Of a stretch of 64,000 bases of DNA, positions 21,106 to 32,295 are shown piece after piece (position 1 is the first letter of the stretch; each line of letters opens with the position of its first letter). The stretch covers positions 13,955,001 to 14,019,000 of the forward strand of contig NW_018343984.1 of NCBI RefSeq assembly GCF_002099425.1. The letters run 5' to 3'. The position numbers and the translations under genes were made by a program. Below the pieces are notes generated by a model. It saw nothing but the letters and a program-made list of their open reading frames with translations. It ran no database searches and was not told where the DNA came from. The stretch comes from Phascolarctos cinereus (taxonomy: Eukaryota > Chordata > Mammalia > Diprotodontia > Phascolarctidae).

Positions 21106-21170
21106 CTTGGTCTGGGATTTGTCCAGTACCTGCTATGACACATAGTGTAAGAAAAAGGAGCAGGGCTTTC
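21106..21170 (-). CDS. Coding exon 2 with signal-peptide-like segment
   Basis: On the minus strand a polypyrimidine tract and CAG acceptor (21171-21190) precede a 65-nt exon that ends in CCAAG at a GTGAG donor (GT at 21105-21104). Exon 1 (39051-39112) ends after two bases of a codon, which fits one frame of this exon exactly. It then reads T-KALLLFLTLCVIAGTG-QIPDQ and leaves in phase 1. The hydrophobic run followed by small residues (A-G-T-G) looks like a signal peptide with cleavage near G/Q. Phase 1 after a signal peptide is typical of genes built from Ig, EGF, sushi, CUB or FN3 modules. I do not recognise the protein. A second frame (start ESPAPFSY) is also open but carries no hydrophobic segment here. 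Confidence 0.62.
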
Positions 21171-21293
21171 CTGAAAAAGAAAAGAAAAAGAAAAAGAATT
21201 ATTTCTTGGTCAAATATTTACTCTAAAAACCACATTAAAAAACCCAAAATTTAATACAGAAGTAGGAAAGAAAAAGGCCCTTTGATAATCATG

Positions 21294-21508
21294 TTATTGA
21301 GTAGTTTCAGTCATGTCTGATTCTCTGTGACCCCATTTTGGGGGTTTTCTTGGCAAAGGTAGTGGAGCGGTTTGCCATTTACAGATGAGGGACTGAGGCA
21401 AACAGGGTGACTTTGCCCAGGGTGACAGAGCTAGGAGGTGTCTGAGGTTGGATTTAAACTCAAGTCCTCTTGAGCCAGTGCTCTATCCATTGCACCACCC
21501 AGCAGCCC

Positions 21509-21509
<1 letters not shown>
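21294..21509 (-). mobile_element. Mar-1 CORE-SINE
   Basis: 'agtcatgtctgattctctgt', 'gggttttcttggcaaaggta', 'gtgctctatccattgcacca'. Some internal deletion around the CORE. Confidence 0.88.

Positions 21510-21510
<1 letters not shown>

Positions 21511-21556
<46 letters not shown>
21511..21556. repeat. (TAA)n microsatellite
   Basis: An uninterrupted TAA run at the tail end of the adjacent inverted MIR; probably grown from the MIR 'ttattatta' tail. Confidence 0.95.
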
Positions 21557-21558
<2 letters not shown>

Positions 21559-21786
21559 TATGTATATAACTTAAGGTTTGCAGAATGCTCTACATCTTAT
21601 TTCATTTGAATCTCATTACAACTCTGACATGGGTACTTTTGTTATCATTTTACGGATGAAAAAACTGAAACAGAGAGAAGTAATAGTGATTCTGAGAGTC
21701 ACGTAGCTAGTAAATGTCTGAAGCAGAATTTGAACTCAGGTCTTCCTGACTCAGGTCCAGCACTCTGGCCACTGAAACACCCAGAG
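21557..21786 (-). mobile_element. MIR SINE
   Basis: 'taaggtttgcagaatgctct', 'cattacaactctgacatggg', 'gtcacgtagctagtaaatgt', 'tgaactcaggtcttcctgac'. Confidence 0.85.
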
Positions 21787-22139
21787 CCTTTGATTAGCAA
21801 AATACTGTCATATCAAATGACTACAAAGCAGGGAGCGATAGACAATAACCCAGGTTACAAAACCTAGACCCACAAATATCTTGAAAAGCTGGAATGATAG
21901 GCCGGATCTTATGAGATTAAATATAATAGGCATAAATGTAAAGTCATGCACTTTATCAAAAATATCAGTTGTAAAAGAATAAGCTAGTCAGACAAAAGTA
22001 CACTAGTTTACTTAATACAAGTAAAGAGTTGATTCAACTTCAAAAAAAATTAAAATCACAGAAAAATAGTGTCTAAGTCAAGGAATCCATCAATTATAAT
22101 AATAGGTCCAGAGACAGAAAAGACGCCAAAGAGGGGATG

Positions 22140-22285
22140 AGTCCGTGAGTACCTCTCATGTGCCAAGCCTGTAATGGTGCTGGTAATCCAAAGACAAAAA
22201 TAACAGCTAATAATTTACAAACACTTTACAATTATTATCTCATCATTTCCTGCCCTCAAGGAGCTTACATTCTCTCTGGGATAAC
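22140..22285 (+). repeat. Repeat D fragment with MIR-tail-like insert
   Basis: 'ctctcatgtgccaagcctgt' and 'tgccctcaaggagcttacat' are repeat D; the middle ('acactttacaattattatct') resembles a MIR tail. Confidence 0.5.
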
Positions 22286-22402
22286 AACGTGTACATATGT
22301 AAGAATATTTGGTTTGATTAGAACTAGTCTTATGATGTCATTAGTCTTGGGAAGTCTCAAAGAGGAAAGTCCTTATGCTGATTGCTATTTATAACCTTAG
22401 AT

Positions 22403-22556
22403 GGGGGTCAGCAAACCATGGGTCAAATCTAGTCCACTGACTATTTTTGTAGGGCCTGAAAGATAAGAATGGTTCTTACATTTCATAATATCCTGGGCCA
22501 CATGAAAAAAGATGGAGGGCTCGATTTGGCCCATGGGCCATAGTTTGTCAACCCCT
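22403..22556. mobile_element. hAT MITE with both inverted termini
   Basis: Left 'gggggtcagcaaaccatggg' and right 'catgggccatagtttgtcaa' are inverted repeats. Flanks 'accttaga' and 'accttgga' fit an 8-bp hAT target duplication with one mismatch. Same family as 2885-2998. Confidence 0.8.
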
Positions 22557-22569
22557 ACCTTGGAGAGTT

Positions 22570-22690
22570 ACCTGGCAAATGGAACGACTGAGTGATTTGT
22601 TCAAGGTCATATAGTCAGGCTAGAATATGAATCAGGTCTTCCCAAATCTAAGACACTATCTTTATCCATTGTGCAAAGTTGCCTCTCAGA
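22570..22690 (-). mobile_element. MIR fragment
   Basis: 'gatttgttcaaggtcatata', 'tatgaatcaggtcttcccaa', 'atctttatccattgtgcaa'. Confidence 0.65.
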
Positions 22691-22769
22691 TACAAAATAC
22701 AGCTAAGGTAATTGAGGTAGATGGAAGGTACAGAAAGAAGGCTGTACAGAAGGGTTTCTTCTAAAGGTG

Positions 22770-23290
22770 ACACTATCATGTATACCCTAAGTCAGTCCAT
22801 ATCTGGAATATGTCTTCAGTTTGGATACCATATTTTAATAACACATCCCAAGGAAGGCAGACAGAATGGTGAGAGAACACAAAAACCATGTCACGCGAGG
22901 GACAATTGAAGGAATTGTGGATGCTTAGCCTGGAGAAGACATAGTTATTTTAGGATATTTGAAAGATCATCATGGGGAAGAGAGATTGCATTTGTTCTAT
23001 TTGACTTCAGAGAACCAAACTAGAGACCAGTGGGTAAAAGCATAAGAAAGGTAGAGATCAGAAGAATAGAGGAAAGAATTCTTGAACAATTAGAAGTCTG
23101 AAAAATGGAATGGACCATTAGGTAGAGAATTCTCCATCATCAGAAGTATTTGAGAAAATATTGGGTTATTATCTATTAGGATTGTTACAGAAAGTATTCC
23201 TTCTTTGTTCCACGGGAAAGTGACTTCCATGGGCTAGAGGTGACTCCCAAGATCCCTTCCAACTAGACATTTTATGATTTTTATGAGTAG
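22770..23290 (+). mobile_element. CR1/L3 LINE 3' end
   Basis: Ordered words: 'catatctggaatatgtcttc', 'gtttggataccatattttaa', 'ttgaaggaattgtggatgct', 'agcctggagaagacatagtt', 'tgacttcagagaaccaaact', 'gatcccttccaactagacat'. About 500 bases without insertions; homologous to the element at 14140-15318. Confidence 0.82.
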
Positions 23291-23379
23291 ACAATAGTTG
23301 GTACAAACCAAATTCACTTCAAATGAGCATAAACACCTTGACTTCAGTGATTGTGTGATATATCTTTTCACAATGGTGA

Positions 23380-24205
23380 TTACATCTTATAAAATCACAA
23401 AGTAATTGACCACATTGGTTCCTTGCTGAAGAACTTTCCATGATTCCACCTGGACTTTGGGGAAAATGCGAATTTCTCCTTCTGGCACTTAAAATCTTCC
23501 ACAATCTGGATAAAATAGCTTTCCAAATTGTTCTTACATTACTTCTCCCAGCTAATACTGCACTTTCTATAGTCTAGTCAGATTTATCTATTTGCTGTTC
23601 CCCACACAAAACATTAGGACAGCTAGGTGGCATAGTGAATAGAGTACCAGGCCTGGAGTCAGGAAGACCTGAGCTCAAATCTGCCCTCATATACTTACTA
23701 ACTGTGTGACCCTGGGCATGTCACTTGACCCTGTTTGCCTCAATTTCCTCATCTGTAAAATGAGAAGGAAATGGCAAACCACTCCATCATCTTCACCTAG
23801 AAAACCCCAAAAGGAGTCATGAAGAGTCAACAGGACTGAAACAACCAAACAACAACAAATCCCAAACATTCCATCTCCTGCTTCCACGCATTTATAAAAG
23901 CTGCACTGTACTCTCCTTGTGCCTTGAATGTACTCACTCCCTTTACCTCTGCCTCTCAGAATTCTTAGCTTCCATCAACACTTAGCTCAAGTGTAACCAG
24001 CCTGGTGTTAGTTCTAATAGGCCTTCCCAATCACTCTGCATTTACTTTTTGTGACACTTTTTTATGTACATCTTGTTCTCCCCAAATAAAATGTATGTTC
24101 CTCAAGGGCAGGGACTGTTTTGTTTTTTGTTTTGTAGTCCCTGGACCTAGCACAACCCTGGGGCAGATAGTAGATGCTCAATACATGCTTCTTGAATTAA
24201 GCTGA
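23380..24205 (+). mobile_element. L2 LINE 3' part, split by a Mar-1 SINE
   Basis: Left part to about 23617 has 'aaaatcttccacaatctgga' and 'tatctatttgctgttcccca'. Right part from 23861 has 'gtactctccttgtgccttga', 'tagctcaagtgtaaccagc', 'gttcctcaagggcagggact' and 'tagtagatgctcaata'. The two join seamlessly when the SINE is removed. Confidence 0.85.
23618..23860 (+). mobile_element. Mar-1 CORE-SINE inside L2
   Basis: Head 'cagctaggtggcatagtgaa', CORE 'gtgtgaccctgggcatgtca', RTE-like tail 'gtcatgaagagtcaacagga' ending in CAACAA units. Flanks 'aaaacatt' / 'caaacatt' suggest the target duplication. Confidence 0.9.
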
Positions 24206-24385
24206 ATTCTTTGAATTCATAGGAAAAAGTCAGTGCTGTTTGCACAAGATTAGACATACAAACCACTCATATTAGAATCATGAACCCATTAGAACCCAGC
24301 AGGTTTGGGTATCAGGTTTTTTTTGTATTTAGATCGACATTGAGAAGTTTGATTAGGATTAACTACTTAATGTGCTCACCACCAT

Positions 24386-24393
24386 ATATATAT

Positions 24394-24434
<41 letters not shown>

Positions 24435-24437
24435 TAG
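24386..24437. repeat. (TG)n microsatellite
   Basis: TG run, starting after a TATATACG segment. Confidence 0.95.
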
Positions 24438-24592
24438 TGGTTTGCCCCTCATTCTCAAAGAGCCCATGACATCAGGGAGATGATGACTTGACTTTGATTT
24501 GAGTAAGGAAGGCTGTGCAAAGCCACCAGCCTCCCTTTCTCCTCCAGAGCCATCTGAGCCCAGTGGCCAGATATCAATCAGGATGACTGGAT
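24438..24592 (+). mobile_element. Marsupial repeat (MAR4-like)
   Basis: 'ctcattctcaaagagcccat', 'gacttgactttgatttgagt', 'agggctgtgca'-like 'aggctgtgcaaagccaccag', 'gccatctgagcccagtggcc'. A second fragment is at 53340-53445. Near-identical direct repeats around 'ctcaccaccatata' (24374-24387 and 24597-24610) flank the element plus the TG run, as a target duplication would. Confidence 0.6.
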
Positions 24593-24602
24593 GTTCTCAC
24601 CA

Positions 24603-24720
24603 CCATATACATACACACATACATACACACATATATATATATATATACAATATTATATATGTATATATATAATATATGTATGTGTATATATATTATATAT
24701 ACACATACATATATATACAT

Positions 24721-24754
<34 letters not shown>

Positions 24755-24755
24755 C
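24603..24755. repeat. Compound (CA)n/(TA)n microsatellite
   Basis: Alternating ACATACAC, TATATA and CACACA blocks with partial palindromes. Y/I-rich frames across it are artefacts. Confidence 0.95.
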
Positions 24756-25211
24756 AGAAAAAAAATGCACCAAGAAGGGTAGCAGTTAAGGAAAGCTGTT
24801 TTGGTCTGGGAAATCCCAGGGATGGGGATCAAAATGGTATGATGATATTGATTTGATCAGTTCTTAGGTCAAGAAGTAGAGGAGAAGGGAAAGACAGGAC
24901 ACGAGTGGCAACAATAGAATGCAAAATACCCCAGGTGAGGATAAGAATGGATGGCTCCACTCCAGAGCTAGGACTAATATCTCTCTTGAGATGGAATGGA
25001 ACTTGGAGCATTCTTATTCTTATAAGGAGATGTGTAACTTACCCTACCAAAAAGTGGATTCATTTGCAAATATCACCATTTTACTAAAACAATGGATCAA
25101 TTCATACCACTAAGTGAGCCCCTGCTATGTAGGAAAAAGAATTGTTGGTCCATTCCCTACTTTCTATTTTGTTTCTATCAGTAGCATGTTTTCACCTTGA
25201 CTCCCTTTGAT
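24756..25211. other. Unassigned stretch
   Basis: No repeat, exon or RNA gene recognised. Confidence 0.4.
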
Positions 25212-25839
25212 GAGTGGTTCTCAAAGTGTGATCTGTGTAATCCTGAGAGACTTCAGACACTTTCAGGGGGTACATAAATTAAAACCTTATTTTCATAATA
25301 ATACTCCTGTCTTTTACAACTACATGTCTGTGTGAAGCCAGATTTTCTTCATATACTTCAACAAAAACAACATATTGCAACAATTGAATGAAGAAGTAGG
25401 TAGGAGAACCACTGTCTTCTAAGCCAAACATTAAAGAGATTTGCAAAACTATGTAAAATAATGCCATTCTTCTCATTTAGTGAATATAAAATATAAATAT
25501 ATATGAAATATATATATAAATGTATATACATATACTGTATTATATATAATATAAATTATACTTTGTATGTTATAGTATCATAAATACATAAAATATATAA
25601 AATGAGTATAAAATATAGTTATTTTTCATTGAAATATGTTATTTATATTAACATGAAATGGGCTTATTACTGTTCTTCTTAAATGAACTCATAAACAGAA
25701 CAATATTTTCCAGTTTTAATTTCTAATATGAGAAATGTTGATACATACAGCCTACATCAACAAAAACTTTTTGGGGTCTTCAATAATTTTTAAGAGTTGC
25801 AAGGGGGTCCTGAGATAAAAAATTTGAGAACTACTCCTC
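25212..25839 (+). mobile_element. hAT DNA transposon, non-autonomous, both ends
   Basis: Termini 'agtggttctcaaagtgtg' and 'aatttgagaactactc' are inverted repeats. Interior words such as 'ttaaagagatttgcaaaact', 'gggcttattactgttcttct' and 'ggggtcttcaataattttta' are typical of a widespread mammalian hAT (Tip100-like) element. An AT-rich expansion occupies 25490-25625. No intact transposase frame. Confidence 0.75.
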
Positions 25840-25895
25840 CACAGTAAGGAATAAATACAAAAGATCTATAATTTTATAGGCTGAGAAATGGCACC

Positions 25896-26130
25896 AATTC
25901 AATTACACATTTATTTAACACCTACTGTGTATAAGATGCAAAATTATCTCCTGGGGGTACAAAGACAAAAAGTGAGTGACTTCAAGGAACTTTCATTCTA
26001 CTTAGGGGGTGGGGTGAGAACACATGTCTCTGAATATGTAAATAAATTCAAAGCAATATCCAAAGGAAGATAGCTGATAACTTGAGGAAGGGCGGGGAAA
26101 AACCAGAAAAGGCCTTCTGAAGAACCCTCA
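25896..26130 (+). repeat. Repeat D fragment
   Basis: 'atttatttaacacctactgt', 'ttcaaggaactttcattcta' and a longer right part to 'aaaaggccttctgaagaa'. Confidence 0.55.
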
Positions 26131-26250
26131 CACAGATCACAACCCATCTCTGGAATTAGCAAAGCAGTCATGGACATTCATCTATAGCACCTAAGGTGAT
26201 ACGAGCTTTCCAGTGCCTCATAGCTATTAATGTATCAGGGGCAGCATTCT

Positions 26251-26397
26251 TTTTTTTTTTTTTTGGCTGGGCAATGGAGTTAAGTGACTTGCAGGGTCAC
26301 ACAGCTAGTAAGTGTTATGTGTCCGAGGCTGGATTTGAACTCAGGTCCTGCTGAATTCAGGGCCAGTGCTCTATCCACTGCGCCACCTAGCTGCCCC
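26251..26397 (-). mobile_element. Poly-A-tailed tRNA SINE, young
   Basis: Inverted copy with a 17-T run, few differences from other copies and an exact duplication 'caggggcagcattct' on both sides (26236-26250, 26398-26412). Confidence 0.95.
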
Positions 26398-26909
26398 CAG
26401 GGGCAGCATTCTTACCTACCTTATTCTATCTCCCTCTTCACTATTTTGCTGACTTCTTTTTAGCAATGTCTGACTCAGTGTGATAAAACTAGATAAATCA
26501 AGGAATGAGCACAATCCTTATTTATTTTGAGAGTGATTCATTCATTAGTTATGCAATCAAGGTATAGTTGCCAAGAGAAAAATTTTGGACCAGGGCTCTA
26601 TTACAACTCGTAATTTTGATAGTGGGCTTAATGATAGGTAACCAGTTTCAAAGCCTCAAGACCTAAGCCATCCAGACAACCCACAGTTCAAATGCTGGTC
26701 AACCTTAACTTGCACTCAGGAAAGCAACAGCAAAATTATAACATAGAGTCTTAAAAAGACTTTCAGCATAAAAGAAAATCACATACATGGCAACCCATTT
26801 AGATGATTCTTTATCTAGAGATGTGTCATATTTAATAGTTTTAATCACTGTCTTTATGTACAATATGGATCGCTCTGTGATATATTTATCTAATGTATAC
26901 TTATATGAT

Positions 26910-27165
26910 TGCTGTCGAGTCATTTCAGTCGTGTCTGACTCTTTGTAATCTCATTCGGGGTTTTCTTAGCAAAGATACTGGAATGGTTTGCCATTTCCTT
27001 CTTCAGTTTGTCTTACAGATGAGGAAACTGAGGTAAACAGAGTTAAGTGATTTGCTGAGGGTCACATAGCTAGGAAGTATCTGAGGCCATATTTGAACTG
27101 AGAAAGATAAGTCTTCTTGACAGCAAACCTGGTACTCTATCCACTGCGCTACCTAGTTGCCCCTC
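26910..27165 (-). mobile_element. Mar-1 CORE-SINE, full length
   Basis: Runs from the RTE-like tail 'tcgtgtctgactctttgtaa' to the head 'gcgctacctagttgcccc'. Exact 10-bp flanking duplication 'cttatatgat' (26900-26909, 27166-27175). Confidence 0.95.
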
Positions 27166-27175
27166 CTTATATGAT

Positions 27176-28044
27176 AGGATACTCCAAATTATAAATTAAA
27201 ACATTGCCCTTTTTTTTTCTATGATCCCAAGAAAAGTTATATGTAGCTTTCAACATCTGGAACAATGACATGAAGATTTGGCACTCTTCTCTTTGGAATG
27301 ATCTTTGGCTAATGTAGAGTGAATTCTACGGTACTCACTCTAGACTGGTAAATCCCAGTATGGCCTTGAGTCTTAAGTGACAGGAGTCTGTCTCCCTCCT
27401 TTTCTGTATTTCCATGCATTAAAATAGTACATATAGATCACTCAGATTGGCAAATAGCCCAGTATTGCCATCATCAGGTGATCACTCATCTGAATCATGC
27501 TGCCTTAGCAGAATCTGAGTAGGGGAATAGGCAGCACCTGTCCTAGGGTACCTCTGGCAGAGGCTGGAACTTTAATCACTAGCATGAGTTGACAGATGGA
27601 AAAAATCAACCCAGTAAGCACTCATATCTTACCATAAGGGTGAAGAAAACACCTGCAGGAATGCATTTGATGGGCTCAGCACCTCCCCCCACCAATGACC
27701 TCAGGAAAAAAAAAAGTTTGCCTCAGACATGCTGACAAGTTCATTCATGGTTCCAGGCAAGAAAATCTAAACTTGTCAAATATCTTTTTCTCTCACCTTA
27801 TCCAGGTGATCCCAGGAGATTATGACAAATCGGTTAGACCATACCTTATGTAAGTGTACTTAACGTACCAAACCCCATGACTAATGAAGAAGAACAGACA
27901 GATGGCTGATGTATGCAGTCTTTCCCTTTTCCTTTGGCTGATGTCAAGGAATCAAATTTAACCAAGGGGAAAAAATTAAGAAAGAGGTCAAAGACAGAGA
28001 CGCACTGCCTTCTGTCCTTATCTGCCTCATCTGTTTCTGGAGTG
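27176..28044. other. Unassigned, repeat-poor stretch
   Basis: About 870 bases with no recognised repeat, which is long for this window. No exon signals were found. Confidence 0.45.
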
Positions 28045-28250
28045 TTGAGGAAAAAGCAGGGAACTAGGCATCAGTAGACGTGGTTCAGGTCCCAGCAAAG
28101 ACAGTCACTCTGTGACCTGGGGCAAGTTACATATTATCTGGCCATCAGTCTCTTCGTCACATGATAGGGGTGCCAAGAACACCCATACTATCCATCTCAG
28201 AGTTGTTCAAGGAAAGCATTTGCCAACTTCAAAGAATGATAAATATGTGA
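28045..28250 (+). mobile_element. MIR SINE
   Basis: 'gtggttcaggtcccagcaaa', 'ctctgtgacctggggcaagt', 'catctcagagttgttcaagg', 'tttgccaacttcaaag'. Confidence 0.75.
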
Positions 28251-28497
28251 GTATAACGCTTATTTCACTGTAGGCAAAGATATGGTGTGAAGACTTATAC
28301 CTTGGCCACCAGAAGCAGAGAAATAAGTGCCAGAGAACCTAATGTTATGGTCAGGAATGTTCAATTTTTCTCACCTCTTACAGAGCCCAAAGAAGAGAGA
28401 AAAAGGACTTAAGTGAGAACACTTGGTTTTTAATTGCCAGCATCTAGGATTATAAACTCCAGTGGTTTCCTATCACCTCCAGGATAAAATTCTTTCA

Positions 28498-28798
28498 CAT
28501 TGTGACTTTCCTCATTGTGGTTTCCATATATCTCAGTTGGGTATAAGAAATTAAATGGGAATTCTGGGGGAGTTTTGAGGAAGCCGCAGATGACACAGGA
28601 AAAGTTTAGAAACTCAGAAATGCATAAAATAGATGCATAGTATTGTATAATACCAATATATTTTATCTTTTAATACCATGATAATTCAGGCTTCTTCTCT
28701 GGTACAAGAGGATGGCCAAAAAATTTACACGGATTTTCCGGATAGCAGGGGAACCACATCCCTAACCCCTGCAATATGGAAGGGATAACTATATAAAA
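28498..28798. mobile_element. Probable Tc1/mariner-pogo MITE inside L2
   Basis: The right part, 'acacggattttccggatagc', 'ccctaacccctgcaatatgg' and 'agggataact' followed by TATA, resembles the inverted end of Tigger/Kanga-type elements ('cagttgtccctt...'). The left boundary is uncertain. Confidence 0.5.
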
Positions 28799-29215
28799 AT
28801 CCTGCTTGGAATTTAAGCTGTTCACAATTTGGCCTCTTCCTACCTTTCCAGGCTTCTTATATTTTACTCCCCTCTATATATCCATATATAATATGAGTCA
28901 GCTTTTGCTAAAACAAGACATATCCCCAGACTCTGGGCATCTTCACAGGCTGATCCCTATGCCTGCAATGCTCTCCCTCCTCATTTCCTGACTTCTCTGG
29001 GTTCCTTAAGGTACTAGCTAAAATCCCATCTGCTGCAAGAAGCATATTCTGATCCCCCTTAATGCTTATGCCTCCTCTCCATGGATAATCCCAGTTTATT
29101 CTGTGTATATGTTGTTTGTATGTAATTGGTTTTCTGTTGCCTCCTCCATTAGACTGTGAGATCTTTAAAAGCAAGGACTGTCTTTTTGCCTTTTTTTACC
29201 CCAGTGCCTGGCACA

Positions 29216-29455
29216 TAGGTGGTACAGAGCACTGGACCTAGAGTCAGGAAGACTTATCTTCCTGAGTTCAAATCCAGCCTGAAACACTTACTCACTATGC
29301 AGCCCCAGACAAGTCATTTAACCCTGTTTGCCTCAGTTTCCTCATCTGTAAAATGAGCTGGAGAAGAAAATGCCAAGCCACTCCAGTGTCTTTGCCAAGA
29401 AAACCCCAGATGGGGTCACGAAGAGTCAGACACGACTGAAAAACAACTGAACACA
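29216..29455 (+). mobile_element. Mar-1 CORE-SINE inside L2
   Basis: Head clipped; 'gagttcaaatccagcctgaa', 'gtttgcctcagtttcctcat', 'gtcacgaagagtcagacacg' and terminal 'acaactgaaca'. Confidence 0.9.
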
Positions 29456-29582
29456 ATAAATGTTTGTCAACTGACCAACGTGCAACTTGCCAAGGGTCAC
29501 CAGTGCAGGCCAGCACCTTCTCTGCAACTTACAGAAAGATCCCTGGAGCACTGAGAGGTTAAATGACTAGTACTACTTGTAT

Positions 29583-29583
29583 G

Positions 29584-29617
<34 letters not shown>

Positions 29618-29635
29618 TTCACACGCATGCATATA

Positions 29636-29674
<39 letters not shown>

Positions 29675-29712
29675 ATACCTGTGTGTATATGTACGTGCAT
29701 AAATATATATAT
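29583..29712. repeat. (CA)n and (TA)n microsatellites
   Basis: CA run at 29584-29612, TA run at 29640-29672, degenerate alternating sequence to 29712 and again at 29770-29832. Confidence 0.95.
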
Positions 29713-29834
29713 ATGCATGTAATGAAACTATCAGTAAACAATACAATAAATTATAGAATTCTAGAATGCAAATATATGAATATGTATATATACATATTCA
29801 TATATTTGTGTGTATGTATGTATATATGTGTATC

Positions 29835-30635
29835 CCCTGTCCCATAGGTTGAATTGGTATGAGACTTTTTCCTTATTGGTAGAGATTAATGCCCTCCCCT
29901 ACATGAGGAGGGGGGCAGAGTTAACAGGAGGCCAGACCTTCAGTTCTAGGATTCTCTAACGAAAGTTCCCTTCAAGCCTCTCTTCAGTACTCTTCAGGGC
30001 AAGCTTTAAGTTTTCTTCAGAGTTGCTTTGGGCACTCTGAGTGTTCCTGGCACTCATGGCTTCTAGCTTCAAGAGAGAAGATGGAAGAGGCCAATCCCAT
30101 GTTAGATTGCTGGAGGAAAGGACTCTGGGAAGACATGGGAGGAGCTGGCCATCTCCATCATGGCCCCATCCCCAGCTTGCTTCTCTAGAGACTCTGGAGT
30201 TTCCTTGGGTCCGATGCAGGACCCTGTCTCTTGGTTGAGCTGAATTTCTTCAATCTGTATTGCCTGGTACATATTCTCCTATGGATGTCTTCTCTGATTT
30301 CTGTTTTGCTATGATTTGGATAAATGGGTTTCTTTGCTATTTGCTAGTTGTGTTCAGTGTGGAACTAGCATGAGGTAGAAAAGGGGTCAAGCCAAGAGTT
30401 TGAGGTCCTCCTTCCACCAAAATGACAAAGTGATCAAGCGTTTGTTCAAACGCCATCATATCCTCTTGACAAGCCATATTTAAGAGAGCAGCCTTTCTCC
30501 CTCTGGGGAGAGCAGTTACGGCCTCTGACCCTAGTCTCCTGCTCCCCCTCCCGCAGGAATGAGAATCTCCCCCTTGGAGAAGAGGCTAGAAATGTCTATT
30601 GTGTCTCCTTTGGAGGCTTACACAATGGTAAAGAC
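29835..30635. other. Unassigned stretch
   Basis: No repeat family recognised; short frames only. Confidence 0.4.
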
Positions 30636-30636
30636 A

Positions 30637-30646
30637 GACTCATACA

Positions 30647-30688
<42 letters not shown>
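30637..30688. repeat. (CA)n microsatellite
   Basis: CA run with one T interruption, immediately 5' of a Mon-1-type SINE. Confidence 0.95.
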
Positions 30689-30689
<1 letters not shown>

Positions 30690-30691
<2 letters not shown>

Positions 30692-30870
30692 GGAGTATAG
30701 CATAGTGGATTGAGAGCTAGCCTCAGAACCAGGAAGACCTGAGTTCAAGTCCCACTGGTACATACTGGCTATGGCACCATGGGCAAATCACAATCCTTCA
30801 TGTCCAAGGAAATTCTTTAAGATTATATGTTGGAGGGAAGTGATATGCTTTGAAAGAGGCTTTCTTCATC
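30690..30870 (+). mobile_element. Mon-1-type SINE
   Basis: 'gcatagtggattgagagcta', 'agacctgagttcaagtccca' and the family-specific 'attctttaagattatatgtt' with 'ggagggaagtgatatg'. Confidence 0.75.
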
Positions 30871-32094
30871 TAGGAGTACCCTATACTCATTAATCACAGT
30901 CGTAATCCCCATATATCCACCAACCACCTTGCATCTCATCATATGTATATGCATGCCAAGCAGCTTCCAATCTTATTATACTAATGATCCCCATTCAACC
31001 CCTAAAATTGTACAATTATAGGACAACTCTGTTCATTCTTTGCTGTTAGCGGACAATGACAAAACTACAGGCAGAAATGATCACCATAGAGGCAGGAGAC
31101 ACAATTTGACCCAATAATAGAATCTGTGGAAAATTGTGAGTTTTACTCTACATTATTTCCATTAAATTACATCATACAGCCTCAGATTAATTACTTCATA
31201 CATTTTGCTCATGTATTTAGTTTCCTCTAACAAAATGTCTAGCTGCAGAACTCAGTAGGAATATTTTTTTTCATTAACTTCTCAACGAGGCAAAGAAAAC
31301 AACTTATTTCTTTATCATGTTTCTGGTATTTAGAATTCCAAACTAGGTATAGAAATTAGCCTAGAACCTAAAAGAAATCAGACCAACTTGAAAAGAAGTT
31401 GGTTAGAGGGCAAGGGAAAATTTTGTTTTTTTAAAGTGAAGAATATGGCCCATGGCATTGATTTTGATGGACTTAATACAAGCAGCTAAGGGACAAGACA
31501 GAACCCCAATTGTTTCAGCCTCTCGGGTGGGTGTTTACCAAGCAGCAGGCTGCCATGTTATTGATGTGACTGTCCCTAACACACTGCAAACCTCAGAATT
31601 TTCCTCAAAGCCAAGTCCAGGAATCCTAAAAACCCTTGTACTGGAAAACAAGATTAACTGCTTGGGTCCTTCAGTATACATCCTGGAGGTTTGGCCCTGG
31701 AATAACACTTCCAAGTTTGATATCATTCGTGCTCAATGCATCAGATGAAAAGCGAGAGGGTTAAGGGGGACTGGGGACCCCAGATCATATCTAGAATCCC
31801 AGACCATACCTAGGACCCCAGAGGGCCTCTGGCTTCTGAAGGTAGAAGCATCAACCTTCATTCCAGGAGTAGTTACCTGGGCAATACCCAGACCTTCTCA
31901 GTTTTCCCTCAATTTGACTCAAGGAACCTCCAGAGTCTCTACCTGATTATGACCTCCTTGGCATCCTGTGCTTCTTTTTTTAAGGTTATTGATGCTGACT
32001 GTGGTCATTGCTTTTACTTATTCTGAGCAGAGTCACGAAATTTAGGGGATACTTTGTGTGCATTTATGGAGGGCAGTGAGTGACCCTCTTTCAA
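30871..32094. other. Unassigned, repeat-poor stretch
   Basis: About 1.2 kb without recognised repeats. A 98-codon plus frame at 31452-31748 has a fair composition but no motif, splice or family support. Confidence 0.45.
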
Positions 32095-32175
32095 ACCAAT
32101 CAACCTGGGCCTCACTTTCCTAATCTGTAAAAGGAAAGATTTGGACCAACTGACCTCTGAGATCCAACTAGGCTA
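32095..32175 (+). mobile_element. MIR fragment
   Basis: 'ctgggcctcactttcctaat', 'accaactgacctctgagatc'. Confidence 0.65.
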
Positions 32176-32295
32176 ACCTTTTCCTTTTACAGATGAGAAA
32201 ACTGAGATCTAAAAAGGTTTTCTGTTACAAGTGATAAATGTGTGTTTGTTTTTTTCTCTTTCTTTTTTTTTTCAATTGAATCAAGTGAAATCAAG

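Larger units (their letters stand above)
28440..29480 (+). mobile_element. L2 LINE 3' part with two insertions
   Basis: Segments at 28440-28497, 28799-29215 and 29456-29480 follow the L2 order: 'gtggtttcctatcacctcca', 'tgttcacaatttggcctctt', 'tgcctgcaatgctctccctc', 'tgtgagatctttaaaagcaa', 'cagtgcctggcacatagg', 'aataaatgtttgtcaactga'. Inserts are a pogo/Tigger-like MITE and a Mar-1 SINE. Confidence 0.85.

Noticed and set aside
29497-29847. Cys/Tyr/Ile/His-rich frames on both strands
   Set aside because: Arise from CA and TA microsatellites.
31452-31748. 98-codon plus-strand frame
   Set aside because: Composition is protein-like and the stretch is repeat-poor, but there is no acceptor/donor pair, family match or conservation evidence available to me.
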